Of a stretch of DNA of 24,254 bases, positions 6,967 to 13,886 are shown piece by piece. The notes under the pieces are model-generated. The model made no database searches and was not told the DNA's origin. It was given only the letters and a program-made list of their open reading frames with translations. Position 1 is the stretch's first letter; each line of letters opens with the position of its first letter. The stretch covers positions 1-24,254 of the forward strand of contig DASUCM010000069.1 of NCBI GenBank assembly GCA_036276035.1, given 5' to 3'. The DNA comes from JACDAF01 sp036276035 (GTDB lineage Bacteria > Chloroflexota > Limnocylindria > P2-11E). The position numbers and the translations under genes are program-made.

Positions 6967-8579
6967 CAGGCCGTCGTGTGGACGCGCATGGGTGCGACCT
7001 CGGCCCGGTACGCCGCGATCTGCCGGTCGCGCTCCGCGTCAGTCCAGCCGCACGCCGCGCCGATGACGGCAGCGACCCGGTCGAGGCAGTCGAGCGCCTG
7101 ACAGGCGGCGAGACCGAGCGTCGTCCGGCGGAGGAGCGCGTCGCCGATCGTGACCGCCCACTCGCGGCGGACCGCGTGGACGAGCTGGGCCGCGATGTCC
7201 GGCGCGTGCTCGCAGAAGGAGGCCGCGAGCGCGCGGTCACGCTCGACGAGGTCGAGGACCGCGCCCGCGCACGCGCCGTAGAGCCGGGACAGGTGCTGCG
7301 CGCTCGCCTCGGCCACGCCGAGGGCCGCCGCGCGTGCCGCGATCTGCCGCTCGTCGCCGCCCGTCCCCGGGAGCGGAGCGGTCGCGGTCGTGCCGCGGAC
7401 GTAGCGGCCGAGCCTGCGCGTGACGAGATCGGCGACCTCCTCCGCGATGAGGCGGTAGCCGGTGATCTTCCCGCCGACCACCGACACCGCGCCAGCGAGA
7501 CCGTCGCGGCGCTCGTGGTCGTACACGCCGTGCTTGCGGCTGACGTCGCCCTCCTTCACGCCCTCCTCGCGCACGAGGGCGCGCACGCCCGCATACGTGT
7601 AGTGCACGCGATCGAGCGGCGCGGCGGGGAACGCCCGCCGGGCCTCGGACACGAGGTAGCGCACGTCCTCGTCGCTCGCGGCGGCGTCGGCCGGGTCGCC
7701 CCGGTAATCGGTGTCCGTGGTGCCGATGAGGGTCTGCTGCGCCCAGGGGATGACGAAGAACAGCCGGCCGTCCGAGCGCGCGTAGAGGACGTGTGCCTGC
7801 GACGTCGCGCGCGGCGTCACCACGTGGGTGCCCTTGGTCAGCCGCAGGAGCGGGCGTGCTCCCGGGCGGAGCTCCGCGCCGGCCACATCGAGCCAGGGCC
7901 CGGTCGCGTTCACGACCATGCGGGCGCGGACCTCGTGCTCGGACGGGATGAGCGCGTCGCGTACCACCGCGCCGGCGACGCGTCCGCCCTCGCGCAGGAA
8001 CCGCGTGACCGGCGCGTGCGTGAGGACCAGCGCCCCGTCGGCGGCCGCGGCGAGCGCGTTCTCGACGACGAGGCGCTCGACGAAGGAGACCTGCGCGTCG
8101 TAGAAGCGCCACGCCCCGCGAAGCCCGTCACGGCGGATGTTCGGCTCGACGTCCGCGACCTCGGCCGCGGAGAGCCAGCGCCGCTTCGGGAGCGATTTGT
8201 CGAAGGAGAGCGCGTCGTAGAGGCGCATCCCGACCCGCAGCTTCTGCCGGAAGACGAAGCTCTCGTCGTAGACCGGCACCAGGAACGCGAGCGGCCGCAC
8301 GAGATGCGGCGCGTTCCGCAGGAGGATCTCGCGCTCGCGCATGTCGGCGCGCACGAGACCGAGATCGAGCATCTCGAGGTATCGCAGTCCGCCATGGATG
8401 AGCCGGGTCGGCCGCGAGGTCGTGCCCGACGCGAGGTCCGCGCGCTCGACGAGTGCGACGGAGAGGCCGCGCCGTGCGAGATCGCGCGCGATGCCGGTGC
8501 CGATGATGCCGCCGCCCACCACGAGCGCGTCGAACGTGCGCTCGTGGAGGGCGGCGACCGCCTCAGTTCGTGTCGCTAC
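6966..8579 (-). CDS. glpD: FAD-dependent glycerol-3-phosphate dehydrogenase; start codon unclear
   Basis: Oxidises glycerol 3-phosphate to dihydroxyacetone phosphate, passing electrons to the quinone pool at the membrane face. The protein has FDALVVGGGIIGTGIARDLARRGLSVALVE (FAD-binding GxGxxG), the GlpD signature SGTTSRPTRLIHGGLRYLE, a MRLYDALS segment, VVNATGPW, KGTHVV, FFVIPWAQQTLIGTTDTDY, YAGVRAL, VVGGKITGYR, and a C-terminal helical DAO_C-type domain ending at MRVHTTA. Family-like sequence extends upstream of FDALVVGGG to the ugpB stop, but no ATG, GTG or TTG exists there. The first in-frame GTG (8522) would cut into beta strand 1. By analogy with the other overlapping junctions I extend to the GTA at 8577-8579, which overlaps the ugpB TAG. 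ACG at 8537-8535 is another candidate. Function is secure; the start is not. Confidence 0.9.
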   Translation of the reverse strand, partial: VATRTEAVAALHERTFDALVVGGGIIGTGIARDLARRGLSVALVERADLASGTTSRPTRLIHGGLRYLEMLDLGLVRADMREREILLRNAPHLVRPLAFLVPVYDESFVFRQKLRVGMRLYDALSFDKSLPKRRWLSAAEVADVEPNIRRDGLRGAWRFYDAQVSFVERLVVENALAAAADGALVLTHAPVTRFLREGGRVAGAVVRDALIPSEHEVRARMVVNATGPWLDVAGAELRPGARPLLRLTKGTHVVTPRATSQAHVLYARSDGRLFFVIPWAQQTLIGTTDTDYRGDPADAAASDEDVRYLVSEARRAFPAAPLDRVHYTYAGVRALVREEGVKEGDVSRKHGVYDHERRDGLAGAVSVVGGKITGYRLIAEEVADLVTRRLGRYVRGTTATAPLPGTGGDERQIAARAAALGVAEASAQHLSRLYGACAGAVLDLVERDRALAASFCEHAPDIAAQLVHAVRREWAVTIGDALLRRTTLGLAACQALDCLDRVAAVIGAACGWTDAERDRQIAAYRAEVAPMRVHTTA

Positions 8580-9955
8580 TTGCCGGTGCTCTTGTTGTAC
8601 TTCTCGAGGGCAGTGGTGAGCTCGGCCGCGGCGGCGTCGAGCGCCTCCTTCGTGCCGGAGCGGCCGAGGAGGACCTCCTCGATCGCCTTCTGGATGCGGC
8701 GGCGCGCCTCGGGGAACACGCCAAGCACCGCTCCCGCCGTCGCCGTGTTCTGCGGCGCTGTGCGGATCTGGTCGACCGCGGTGAGGAACTGGGGGTATTT
8801 GCCCGCCCATTCCTTGCTCGCGGGCTCGTCGTAGGCCTTCTTCACGACCGGGTAGTAGCCGGTGCCCGCCTGCCATTCGGCCTGGACCTTCGGCGAGGTC
8901 CAGTACTTCACGAACTCCCAGGCCGCCTGCTGCTCCGCGGCAGAGGCGCCCTTCAGGATGTACACGGACGCGCCGCCGATGATGTTCCCGCCGGACGCGG
9001 GCGCGTTCGCGGGCCGCGGGTAGCGCCCGGTCCCGATCGTGAACTTGCCCTGGGTCGCATTGATGTGACCGCGCAGCCGCGCGGTGCTCTCGACGTACAT
9101 CGCCGTCTTGCCGGCGTTGAACGCGTTCGCGGCGCCGTCGTTGTCGACGCCGGGGTTCCAGAAGTAGCCGCCGTCGACGCCGGCCTTCCACCAGTCGAGG
9201 ATCGCCTTGCCCTTCTCGTCGTTGAACGTGATCTTCGTCGCGCGCTTGTCACGGCCGTTGCCGTTGTCCGTGAAGTAGCCGCCGCTCACGGCCATCCACT
9301 GCTCGAAGAGCCAGCCGTAGATCGAGGGGCCGAACCCGTAGCGGACGGTCTGCCCGCCGGCGTCCTTCTTCACGAGCTTCTTCGCGTACTCGGTGACCTC
9401 TTCGAACGTCCGCGGCGCCTTCTCTGGGTCGAGCCCGGCCTCCTTGAAGGCCTCTTTGTTGTAGTAGAGGATCGACGACGAGGAGTTGAAGGGCATGCTG
9501 TAGAGCTTGCCCTCGACCCGGTAGTAGTTCGCGACCGCGGGCTCGAAGTCGCTGACGTCGAACTTGTCGCGGTCGATGAACGACTGCATCGGGATGATCT
9601 CGTCCGAGTCGATCATGTAGCGCTGGCCGATGTCGTAGACCTGGATGAGCGCCGGCGCAGCCTTCGAGGCGAGCGCGGTGTTCAGCTTCGCGAGCGCGTC
9701 GTCGTACGTGCCCTGGAAGATCGGCTCGACCTGGATCTTGCTCTGGCTCTTGTTGAAGGCGTCGACGATCTTGTTGACCTCGGGTCCGAGCGTGCCGCCC
9801 ATGGCGTGCCAGAAGACGATCTTGCTCGCCGGCTCGACCGACTTGTCGGGCGCCTTCGGGCCGGTGTCGGCAGCACCAGGGGCCGCCGGCCCGCTTCCGC
9901 CGCAGGCCGCGGCGACGAGCGCCAGGACCATCGCCACACTGACGAGGCTTCGCAT
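8576..9955 (-). CDS. ABC transporter solute-binding lipoprotein, UgpB-like
   Basis: Extracellular binding protein for the two downstream-listed permeases, probably for glycerol 3-phosphate or glycerophosphodiesters. The 459-residue protein starts at an ATG at 9955 with a lipoprotein signal: Arg2, a hydrophobic stretch and lipobox VAAAC with Cys18, followed by a G/P/A-rich linker. The mature part is a family-1 extracellular solute-binding protein with UgpB-like features: FWHAMGG near residue 48, VNKIVDAFNKSQ, FQGTYDDALAKLN, the PMQSFID region, MPFNSSSSILYYNK, and a GGNIIGGASVYIL segment. A longer reading from 9982 lacks a signal logic. A very strong Shine-Dalgarno (GGAGGAGGAG) lies 5 nt before the ATG, directly next to a hairpin, fitting a protein needed in excess over the permeases. 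Substrate choice is inferred from glpD and glpK beside it. Confidence 0.88.
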   Translation of the reverse strand: MRSLVSVAMVLALVAAACGGSGPAAPGAADTGPKAPDKSVEPASKIVFWHAMGGTLGPEVNKIVDAFNKSQSKIQVEPIFQGTYDDALAKLNTALASKAAPALIQVYDIGQRYMIDSDEIIPMQSFIDRDKFDVSDFEPAVANYYRVEGKLYSMPFNSSSSILYYNKEAFKEAGLDPEKAPRTFEEVTEYAKKLVKKDAGGQTVRYGFGPSIYGWLFEQWMAVSGGYFTDNGNGRDKRATKITFNDEKGKAILDWWKAGVDGGYFWNPGVDNDGAANAFNAGKTAMYVESTARLRGHINATQGKFTIGTGRYPRPANAPASGGNIIGGASVYILKGASAAEQQAAWEFVKYWTSPKVQAEWQAGTGYYPVVKKAYDEPASKEWAGKYPQFLTAVDQIRTAPQNTATAGAVLGVFPEARRRIQKAIEEVLLGRSGTKEALDAAAAELTTALEKYNKSTGK

Positions 9956-9970
9956 CTCGCTCCTCCTCCA

Positions 9971-9990
9971 GGCCGCGGTCACCCGCGGCC
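9971..9990 (-). promoter_or_regulatory. GNRA-capped stem-loop abutting the ugpB Shine-Dalgarno
   Basis: On the minus strand an 8-bp perfect stem GGCCGCGG / CCGCGGCC closes a GTGA tetraloop (GNRA class). One base later comes TGGAGGAGGAG, the Shine-Dalgarno of the binding-protein gene. No T-tract follows, so it is not a normal intrinsic terminator. It is likely a 5' barrier or processing point that stabilises the ugpB-glpD-glpK part of the message relative to the permease part. Confidence 0.6.
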
Positions 9991-10016
9991 ACGTTCGCGA
10001 TCCGATGTACGCGACA

Positions 10017-10823
10017 TTACCCCTTCACGGCACCGGCGGTCAGCCCGCGGACGAGCTGGCGCTGGCCGACGAGCAGCAGGATGAGCGTCGGCGCCGCCAC
10101 CATCACGACCCCGGCCATGAGGAAGCCCCAGCGCAGTGACTCCTCGAAGCGCAGCTGCGCGAGACCCACCTGCGTCGTGCGCATGAGCGTCTGGTTCGTG
10201 ATGAGCAGCGGCCAGAAGTACTGGTTCCACGTGCTGAGGAACGCGTAGACGGCGACGGTCCCCAGAGCGGGCCGCGAGAGCGGGAGCACGACCTGGGTCA
10301 GCAGGCGCAGGCGGCCCGCGCCATCGACGATCGCGGCGTCGATGAGCGCCTGGGGCAGCTGCAGGAAGCTCTGCCGCAGCAGGAACGTCCCGAACGCGGT
10401 CGCCATGAACGGGACCGACAGGCCCTGGTAGGTGTCCAGCCAGCCGAGATCGCGCACGGTGATGTAGTTCGGGATGATCGTCGCCTCCCACGGGATCATG
10501 AGCGTCGAGAGGAACACCAGGAACGCGACCTCACGGCCCTTGAAGCGGATGAAGCTGAACGCGTACGCCGCGAGGCTCGCGGTGATGAGCTGGCCGGCGA
10601 CGACGAGCAGGGAGACCACCGCGCTGTTGAGGAGATAGCGGCCGATCGGGATCGTGGCGAAGACGCGCTCGTAGTTGCCCAGCTGCAGCGTCGCGGGCAG
10701 GACCGGGGGCGGGTAGCTCGTCACCTGGGACTCGGTCATGAAGCTGTACGCGAGCGCGAGCAGCAGCGGGAACGCGACGAGGAGGGACGCGAGGGCGAGG
10801 ACCGCGTAGGTGAGGACGATCAC
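10017..10823 (-). CDS. ABC transporter permease, UgpE/MalG type
   Basis: Inner-membrane permease subunit of a carbohydrate (CUT1) importer. The 268-residue protein has six predicted hydrophobic segments, the first starting at residue 2, and a MalG-type architecture with WNQYFWPLLITN before the fifth segment. The cytoplasmic EAA loop is seen as LIDAAIVDGAGRLRLLTQVVLPLSRP near residues 155-180, where it would contact the ATPase. The start is GTG at 10823, 25 nt after the UgpA stop; there is no in-frame alternative upstream. The N terminus lacks the short cytoplasmic tail many homologues have. No ATPase gene accompanies the permeases, so a shared MsmK/UgpC-like ATPase elsewhere is expected. The binding-protein gene follows after 61 nt containing a stem-loop. 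Confidence 0.9.
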   Translation of the reverse strand: MIVLTYAVLALASLLVAFPLLLALAYSFMTESQVTSYPPPVLPATLQLGNYERVFATIPIGRYLLNSAVVSLLVVAGQLITASLAAYAFSFIRFKGREVAFLVFLSTLMIPWEATIIPNYITVRDLGWLDTYQGLSVPFMATAFGTFLLRQSFLQLPQALIDAAIVDGAGRLRLLTQVVLPLSRPALGTVAVYAFLSTWNQYFWPLLITNQTLMRTTQVGLAQLRFEESLRWGFLMAGVVMVAAPTLILLLVGQRQLVRGLTAGAVKG

Positions 10824-10848
10824 TGGGCCGCCACCGTTCCCGCTCGCT

Positions 10849-11739
10849 TCACTGGTAGTGCACCCGCTTCTCGACGAACGCGAACTGGATGACGGTGAGC
10901 ACCAGGATGATCGCGAAGAGCACGAGTGACTGCGCGCTCGCGTAGCCGAACTGGAAGTTGTGGAAGGCGTCGAGGTAGATGCTGTAGACGAGGGTGCGCG
11001 TCGCGTCCACAGGTCCGCCGCGCGTGAGGAGGTGGATCTGTGTGAAGGCCTGGAACACGTGGATCGTGTTCACGACCAGCAGGAAGAACAGGAACGGGGT
11101 CAGCATCGGGACGGTGATCCGCCAGAACGTGATGGCGGGCGACGCGCCGTCGATCTTCGCCGCCTCGTAGAGCTCCTCGGGAACTCCCTGAAGACCCGCG
11201 AGCAGGATGATGATGCTGAAGCCGAGCCCGAGCCAGATCGTCGTGATCGACACCGCGACGATCGCGACGCTCGGCTCCGTGAGCCAGTTCAGGCCCCGCA
11301 GGCCGACCAGCGAGAGCAGGTAATTGAGCAGGCCGAGGCTCGGGTTGAACAGCATGAGCCAGATGAGCGATCCGACCGCCGCGGACACGGCGATCGTGCT
11401 CACCATCGCGGTGCGGAACGCGTTGATCCCGGGCACGCGGCGGTTCGCGAGCGTCGCGAGCAGCAGCGCGAGCGCGATGCCGGCCGGGACGGAGAGCACG
11501 ACGAACCAGAACGTCGCGACGAGACCTGCCTGGAACACCGGCGACGCCAGCAGCTCGGTGTAATGGTCGAGCCCGGCGAAGAGGCGCGGGTTCCCCTGCG
11601 GCGAGGTGTAGAAGACGCTCAGGTAGATCGTCTTCCCGAGTGGGTAGAAGACGAAGGCGACGAAGAGGGCAAGCGAGGGCAGCAGGAAGAGCATCGCCGT
11701 CCCGAGCTCCCGAGCCGGCCGGCCGGCCCTTCGTGTCAC
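10849..11739 (-). CDS. ABC transporter permease, UgpA/MalF type
   Basis: Second membrane subunit of the CUT1 importer. The 296-residue protein begins at a GTG (11739) giving MTRRAGRPAREL, then a first hydrophobic segment AMLFLLPSLALFVAFVFYPLGKTIYLS typical of UgpA/MalF family N termini. Six segments are visible, with NPSLGLLNYLL in a periplasmic loop and the EAA loop PEELYEAAKIDGASPAITFWRITVPML near residues 200-225. The C-terminal region LLTRGGPVDATRTLVYSIY is a hallmark of sugar permeases of this type. The open frame continues upstream into the hydrolase gene, but that part does not look like a permease. It lies 38 nt after the hydrolase stop and 25 nt before the second permease, clearly one operon. 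Confidence 0.92.
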   Translation of the reverse strand: MTRRAGRPARELGTAMLFLLPSLALFVAFVFYPLGKTIYLSVFYTSPQGNPRLFAGLDHYTELLASPVFQAGLVATFWFVVLSVPAGIALALLLATLANRRVPGINAFRTAMVSTIAVSAAVGSLIWLMLFNPSLGLLNYLLSLVGLRGLNWLTEPSVAIVAVSITTIWLGLGFSIIILLAGLQGVPEELYEAAKIDGASPAITFWRITVPMLTPFLFFLLVVNTIHVFQAFTQIHLLTRGGPVDATRTLVYSIYLDAFHNFQFGYASAQSLVLFAIILVLTVIQFAFVEKRVHYQ

Positions 11740-11777
11740 CGCCGCATCGTGCCACGACGCGCGGACCAAGGGCTCGC

Positions 11778-12593
11778 CTACAGCCCGTGCCGGGTGAGGA
11801 ACGCCTGCACCGCGGCGTTCCACGCGGGCGCGGCCTCGCGCGGCGCGGCGTGATGCGCGCCGGGAAGGACCGTGAGCTCCGCGCCGGGGATCCACGAGGC
11901 CCACTCGCGCGCGCCCTCGACCGTCAGCCTCGGCTCGCGCTCTCCGACGATGACGAGGGCCGGCACCCCGAGCGCCGCGAGCTCGGCCTTTCGCGGACGC
12001 TGGTCCCAGTCGCGGAGAACGGCGATCGCGCGCGCGACGTCGGAGGGCGTACGGCCGAGCCCGGTGCCGGTCGCCGCGACCATGCGCCCGAAGGCCGATG
12101 CCGCGAACGCGGGGTCGGTGGTCGGCGGGCCTTCCGGCTCGCCGTCGTCCGAGCGCGGCTGGCGCTGGATCGCGGGACGGCCCTCGAGCGCCGTGCGGAT
12201 CTCGGCCTCGAGCCACTCGCGTCCCGGCTGCGTGAGGTACGGGACGGTGTGCCCGATGACGAGCGCGAGCGCGCGGTCCGGATGGTCGAGGCCGAACTGC
12301 GCGGTCACGACGCCGCCGAGCGAGCTGCCGGCGATGATCGCCCGCTCGATCCCGAGCGCGTCGAGGAACGCCGCGAGGTCGCCGGCGAGGTCCGCGGCGC
12401 TCCACTCGCCGGGTGGGCTCGCCGAGCGCCCGGTGCCGCGGCGGTCGTACGTGAGGACGCGATAGCGCTGGGAGAAGACCGGCGCCTGGAAGAAGAGCCA
12501 CGGGGTATGGTCGTGCGCCTGGAAGACGACCGGCGTCCCTTCGCCGAGCGACTCGTAGTAGAGCTCGACCCCGCCGGCGTTCGCACGTGGCAC
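11778..12593 (-). CDS. Alpha/beta-hydrolase heading the ugp-glp operon
   Basis: A 271-residue cytoplasmic alpha/beta-hydrolase of unknown substrate. It has the early strand and oxyanion region PVVFQAHDH, the YDRRGTGRSASP turn, the nucleophile elbow G-S-S-L-G with S91, a lid region around 120-165, the acid in VGEREPRL and the histidine in LPGAHHAAPRE. It starts at GTG 12593, with a TAGCAT hexamer 7 nt upstream and no Shine-Dalgarno, so it seems to head a leaderless transcript. Genes for permeases, binding protein, glpD and glpK follow in the same direction. A lipase or lysophospholipase role supplying glycerol-containing substrate would fit, but nothing in the sequence proves it. The 3-oxoadipate lactonase and haloperoxidase groups look similar at this level. 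Confidence 0.85.
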   Translation of the reverse strand: MPRANAGGVELYYESLGEGTPVVFQAHDHTPWLFFQAPVFSQRYRVLTYDRRGTGRSASPPGEWSAADLAGDLAAFLDALGIERAIIAGSSLGGVVTAQFGLDHPDRALALVIGHTVPYLTQPGREWLEAEIRTALEGRPAIQRQPRSDDGEPEGPPTTDPAFAASAFGRMVAATGTGLGRTPSDVARAIAVLRDWDQRPRKAELAALGVPALVIVGEREPRLTVEGAREWASWIPGAELTVLPGAHHAAPREAAPAWNAAVQAFLTRHGL

Positions 12594-12600
12594 GCCAGCG

Positions 12601-12606
12601 ATGCTA
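12601..12606 (-). promoter_or_regulatory. Candidate -10 element of the hydrolase-ugp-glp operon
   Basis: TAGCAT on the minus strand, 7 nt before the GTG at 12593, with no ribosome-binding site between. On the plus strand the same bases give TGCTAT (12602-12607), a weaker -10-like hexamer that would start the dipeptidase message near 12613, at the base of its hairpin. No clear -35 on either side. Confidence 0.5.
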
Positions 12607-12612
12607 TCGGCG

Positions 12613-12648
12613 CGCGCCCCCCGCTCCGGGGCGCGGGAGGGAGGAGCA
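12613..12648 (+). promoter_or_regulatory. Stem-loop next to the Shine-Dalgarno of the M19 dipeptidase gene
   Basis: CGCGCCCC (12613-12620) pairs with GGGGCGCG (12628-12635) around a seven-base loop. GGAGGGAGGAG starts at the next base and serves as Shine-Dalgarno for the GTG at 12653. The layout repeats that seen before ugpB: GC-only 8-bp stem, then purine-rich SD, then start. Confidence 0.55.
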
Positions 12649-12652
12649 GGCA

Positions 12653-13852
12653 GTGAAAAAGGCCTATCAGGGCTACCGCTCGTTCCAGTACCTCGAGCCT
12701 GGCGCGGACTACCGCGAGTTCGCGCTCGCGGCGGAGCGCGACCGCGTGCCGTCGACCGCCGACCCGCTCACGGCGGACGAGCGGCGCCGCGTGGACGCCA
12801 TCTTCGCGCGTGAGCCGATCGTCTCGATGCACGACCACACCTCGATCTTCCCGGCGGACATGGGCGAGGTGTTCGAGTACCGCCGCCAGGGCCGCGACTG
12901 GACCGGCTACGAGGGCCTCGCGGCGTCCGACGTCGACGTGTTCTTCGAGAGCTTCATGGACGGGACCGCGCTCATCACGTCCTCGAAGGGCTGGAAGTGG
13001 GACGACATCGTGTTCGACCTTGGGATGCGCTTCTCCGACATCGCGCACCAGGACCTCGTGTACAAGGCGGAGCGCCTTGCGGACCTCGATGCGGCGAAGC
13101 CCTCGGGGCGCATCGCCTTCGTCGCGTGTCTCGAGGCCGCGACGCCCATCGAGAACGAGGTCGATCGCGTCGACGTGCTCTACGGCCTCGGCGTGCGGTG
13201 CATGGGCATCACCTACAGCGAGGCGAACACGCTCGGGTCCGGCCTGCGCGAGCGCACGGACGCGGGCCTCACCGACCTCGGCCGCGCGGTCGTGCGGCGC
13301 ATGAACAGGCTCGGCATGACCATCGACGTCGCGCACTGCGGTGACCGCACCTCGCTCGACGTCATCGAGGCGAGCGAGAAGCCGATCCTCATCACGCACG
13401 CGGGCGCTCGGACGCTCTGGGACACCCGGCGGATGAAGCCGGACGACGTCATCAGAGCGTGCGCGAAGAAGGGCGGGGTCATCGCGATCGAGGCCGCCCC
13501 GCACACGACGCTGACCAAGGCGCACCCGAAACACTCGCTCGAGTCGGTCATGGAGCACGTGCGCTACTGCGTCGAGCTCGTCGGCGTCGATCACGTCGGC
13601 CTCGGGCCCGACACCCTCTTCGGCGACCACGTCGCGCTGCACCACGCGTTCGCCGGCCCCCTCTCGCTCGGCGCGATCCAGCAGGGCGCGACGTTCGACG
13701 AGGTGCCGTACGTGGACGGCATGGAGAACCCGGCCGAAGCGATGCGCAACGCGGTCGGCTGGCTCGTCCATCACGGCTACTCGGACGCGGACATCGCGAA
13801 GATCGCGGGCGGCAACGCGCTGCGAGTGCTGCGCGCGACCTGGGCCCGCTAG
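12653..13852 (+). CDS. M19-family (membrane dipeptidase-like) metallohydrolase
   Basis: A 399-residue member of the renal-dipeptidase-like peptidase M19 family, expected to hydrolyse dipeptides or related amides with a dinuclear metal site. There is no signal peptide or membrane anchor. Visible ligand-type motifs: H60-D61-H62 after IVSM, FVACLEAATP with the bridging glutamate, DVAHCGDRT, LITHAGAR, and HVGLGPDT. Most M19 enzymes have H-x-D at the first site; here the third residue is histidine. About 45 residues precede the first metal motif, longer than in short bacterial members. The GTG at 12653 is chosen because a strong GGAGGGAGGAG precedes it; the longer frame from 12587 crosses the divergent promoter. 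The divergent neighbour is the hydrolase; a peroxiredoxin and an M20 peptidase follow, each apparently with its own promoter. Confidence 0.88.
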   Translation: MKKAYQGYRSFQYLEPGADYREFALAAERDRVPSTADPLTADERRRVDAIFAREPIVSMHDHTSIFPADMGEVFEYRRQGRDWTGYEGLAASDVDVFFESFMDGTALITSSKGWKWDDIVFDLGMRFSDIAHQDLVYKAERLADLDAAKPSGRIAFVACLEAATPIENEVDRVDVLYGLGVRCMGITYSEANTLGSGLRERTDAGLTDLGRAVVRRMNRLGMTIDVAHCGDRTSLDVIEASEKPILITHAGARTLWDTRRMKPDDVIRACAKKGGVIAIEAAPHTTLTKAHPKHSLESVMEHVRYCVELVGVDHVGLGPDTLFGDHVALHHAFAGPLSLGAIQQGATFDEVPYVDGMENPAEAMRNAVGWLVHHGYSDADIAKIAGGNALRVLRATWAR

Positions 13853-13874
13853 CAGGCCGTTTCGCGGCAGCGAC

Positions 13875-13880
13875 TAGCAT
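13875..13880 (+). promoter_or_regulatory. Candidate -10 element of the peroxiredoxin gene
   Basis: TAGCAT lies 22 nt after the dipeptidase stop and 6 nt before the GTG at 13887, with no Shine-Dalgarno. The same hexamer stands in the same place before the alpha/beta-hydrolase gene, suggesting a leaderless message. Confidence 0.5.
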
Positions 13881-13886
13881 CCGCGC

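Noticed and set aside
8580..9191. Upstream extension of the glpD frame inside ugpB
   Set aside because: The added sequence is the shadow of ugpB; true GlpD similarity begins at the ugpB stop.
12305..13774. 489-codon minus-strand frame opposite the M19 gene
   Set aside because: No family resemblance and biased composition; the plus-strand M19 protein has conserved motifs and a strong ribosome-binding site.
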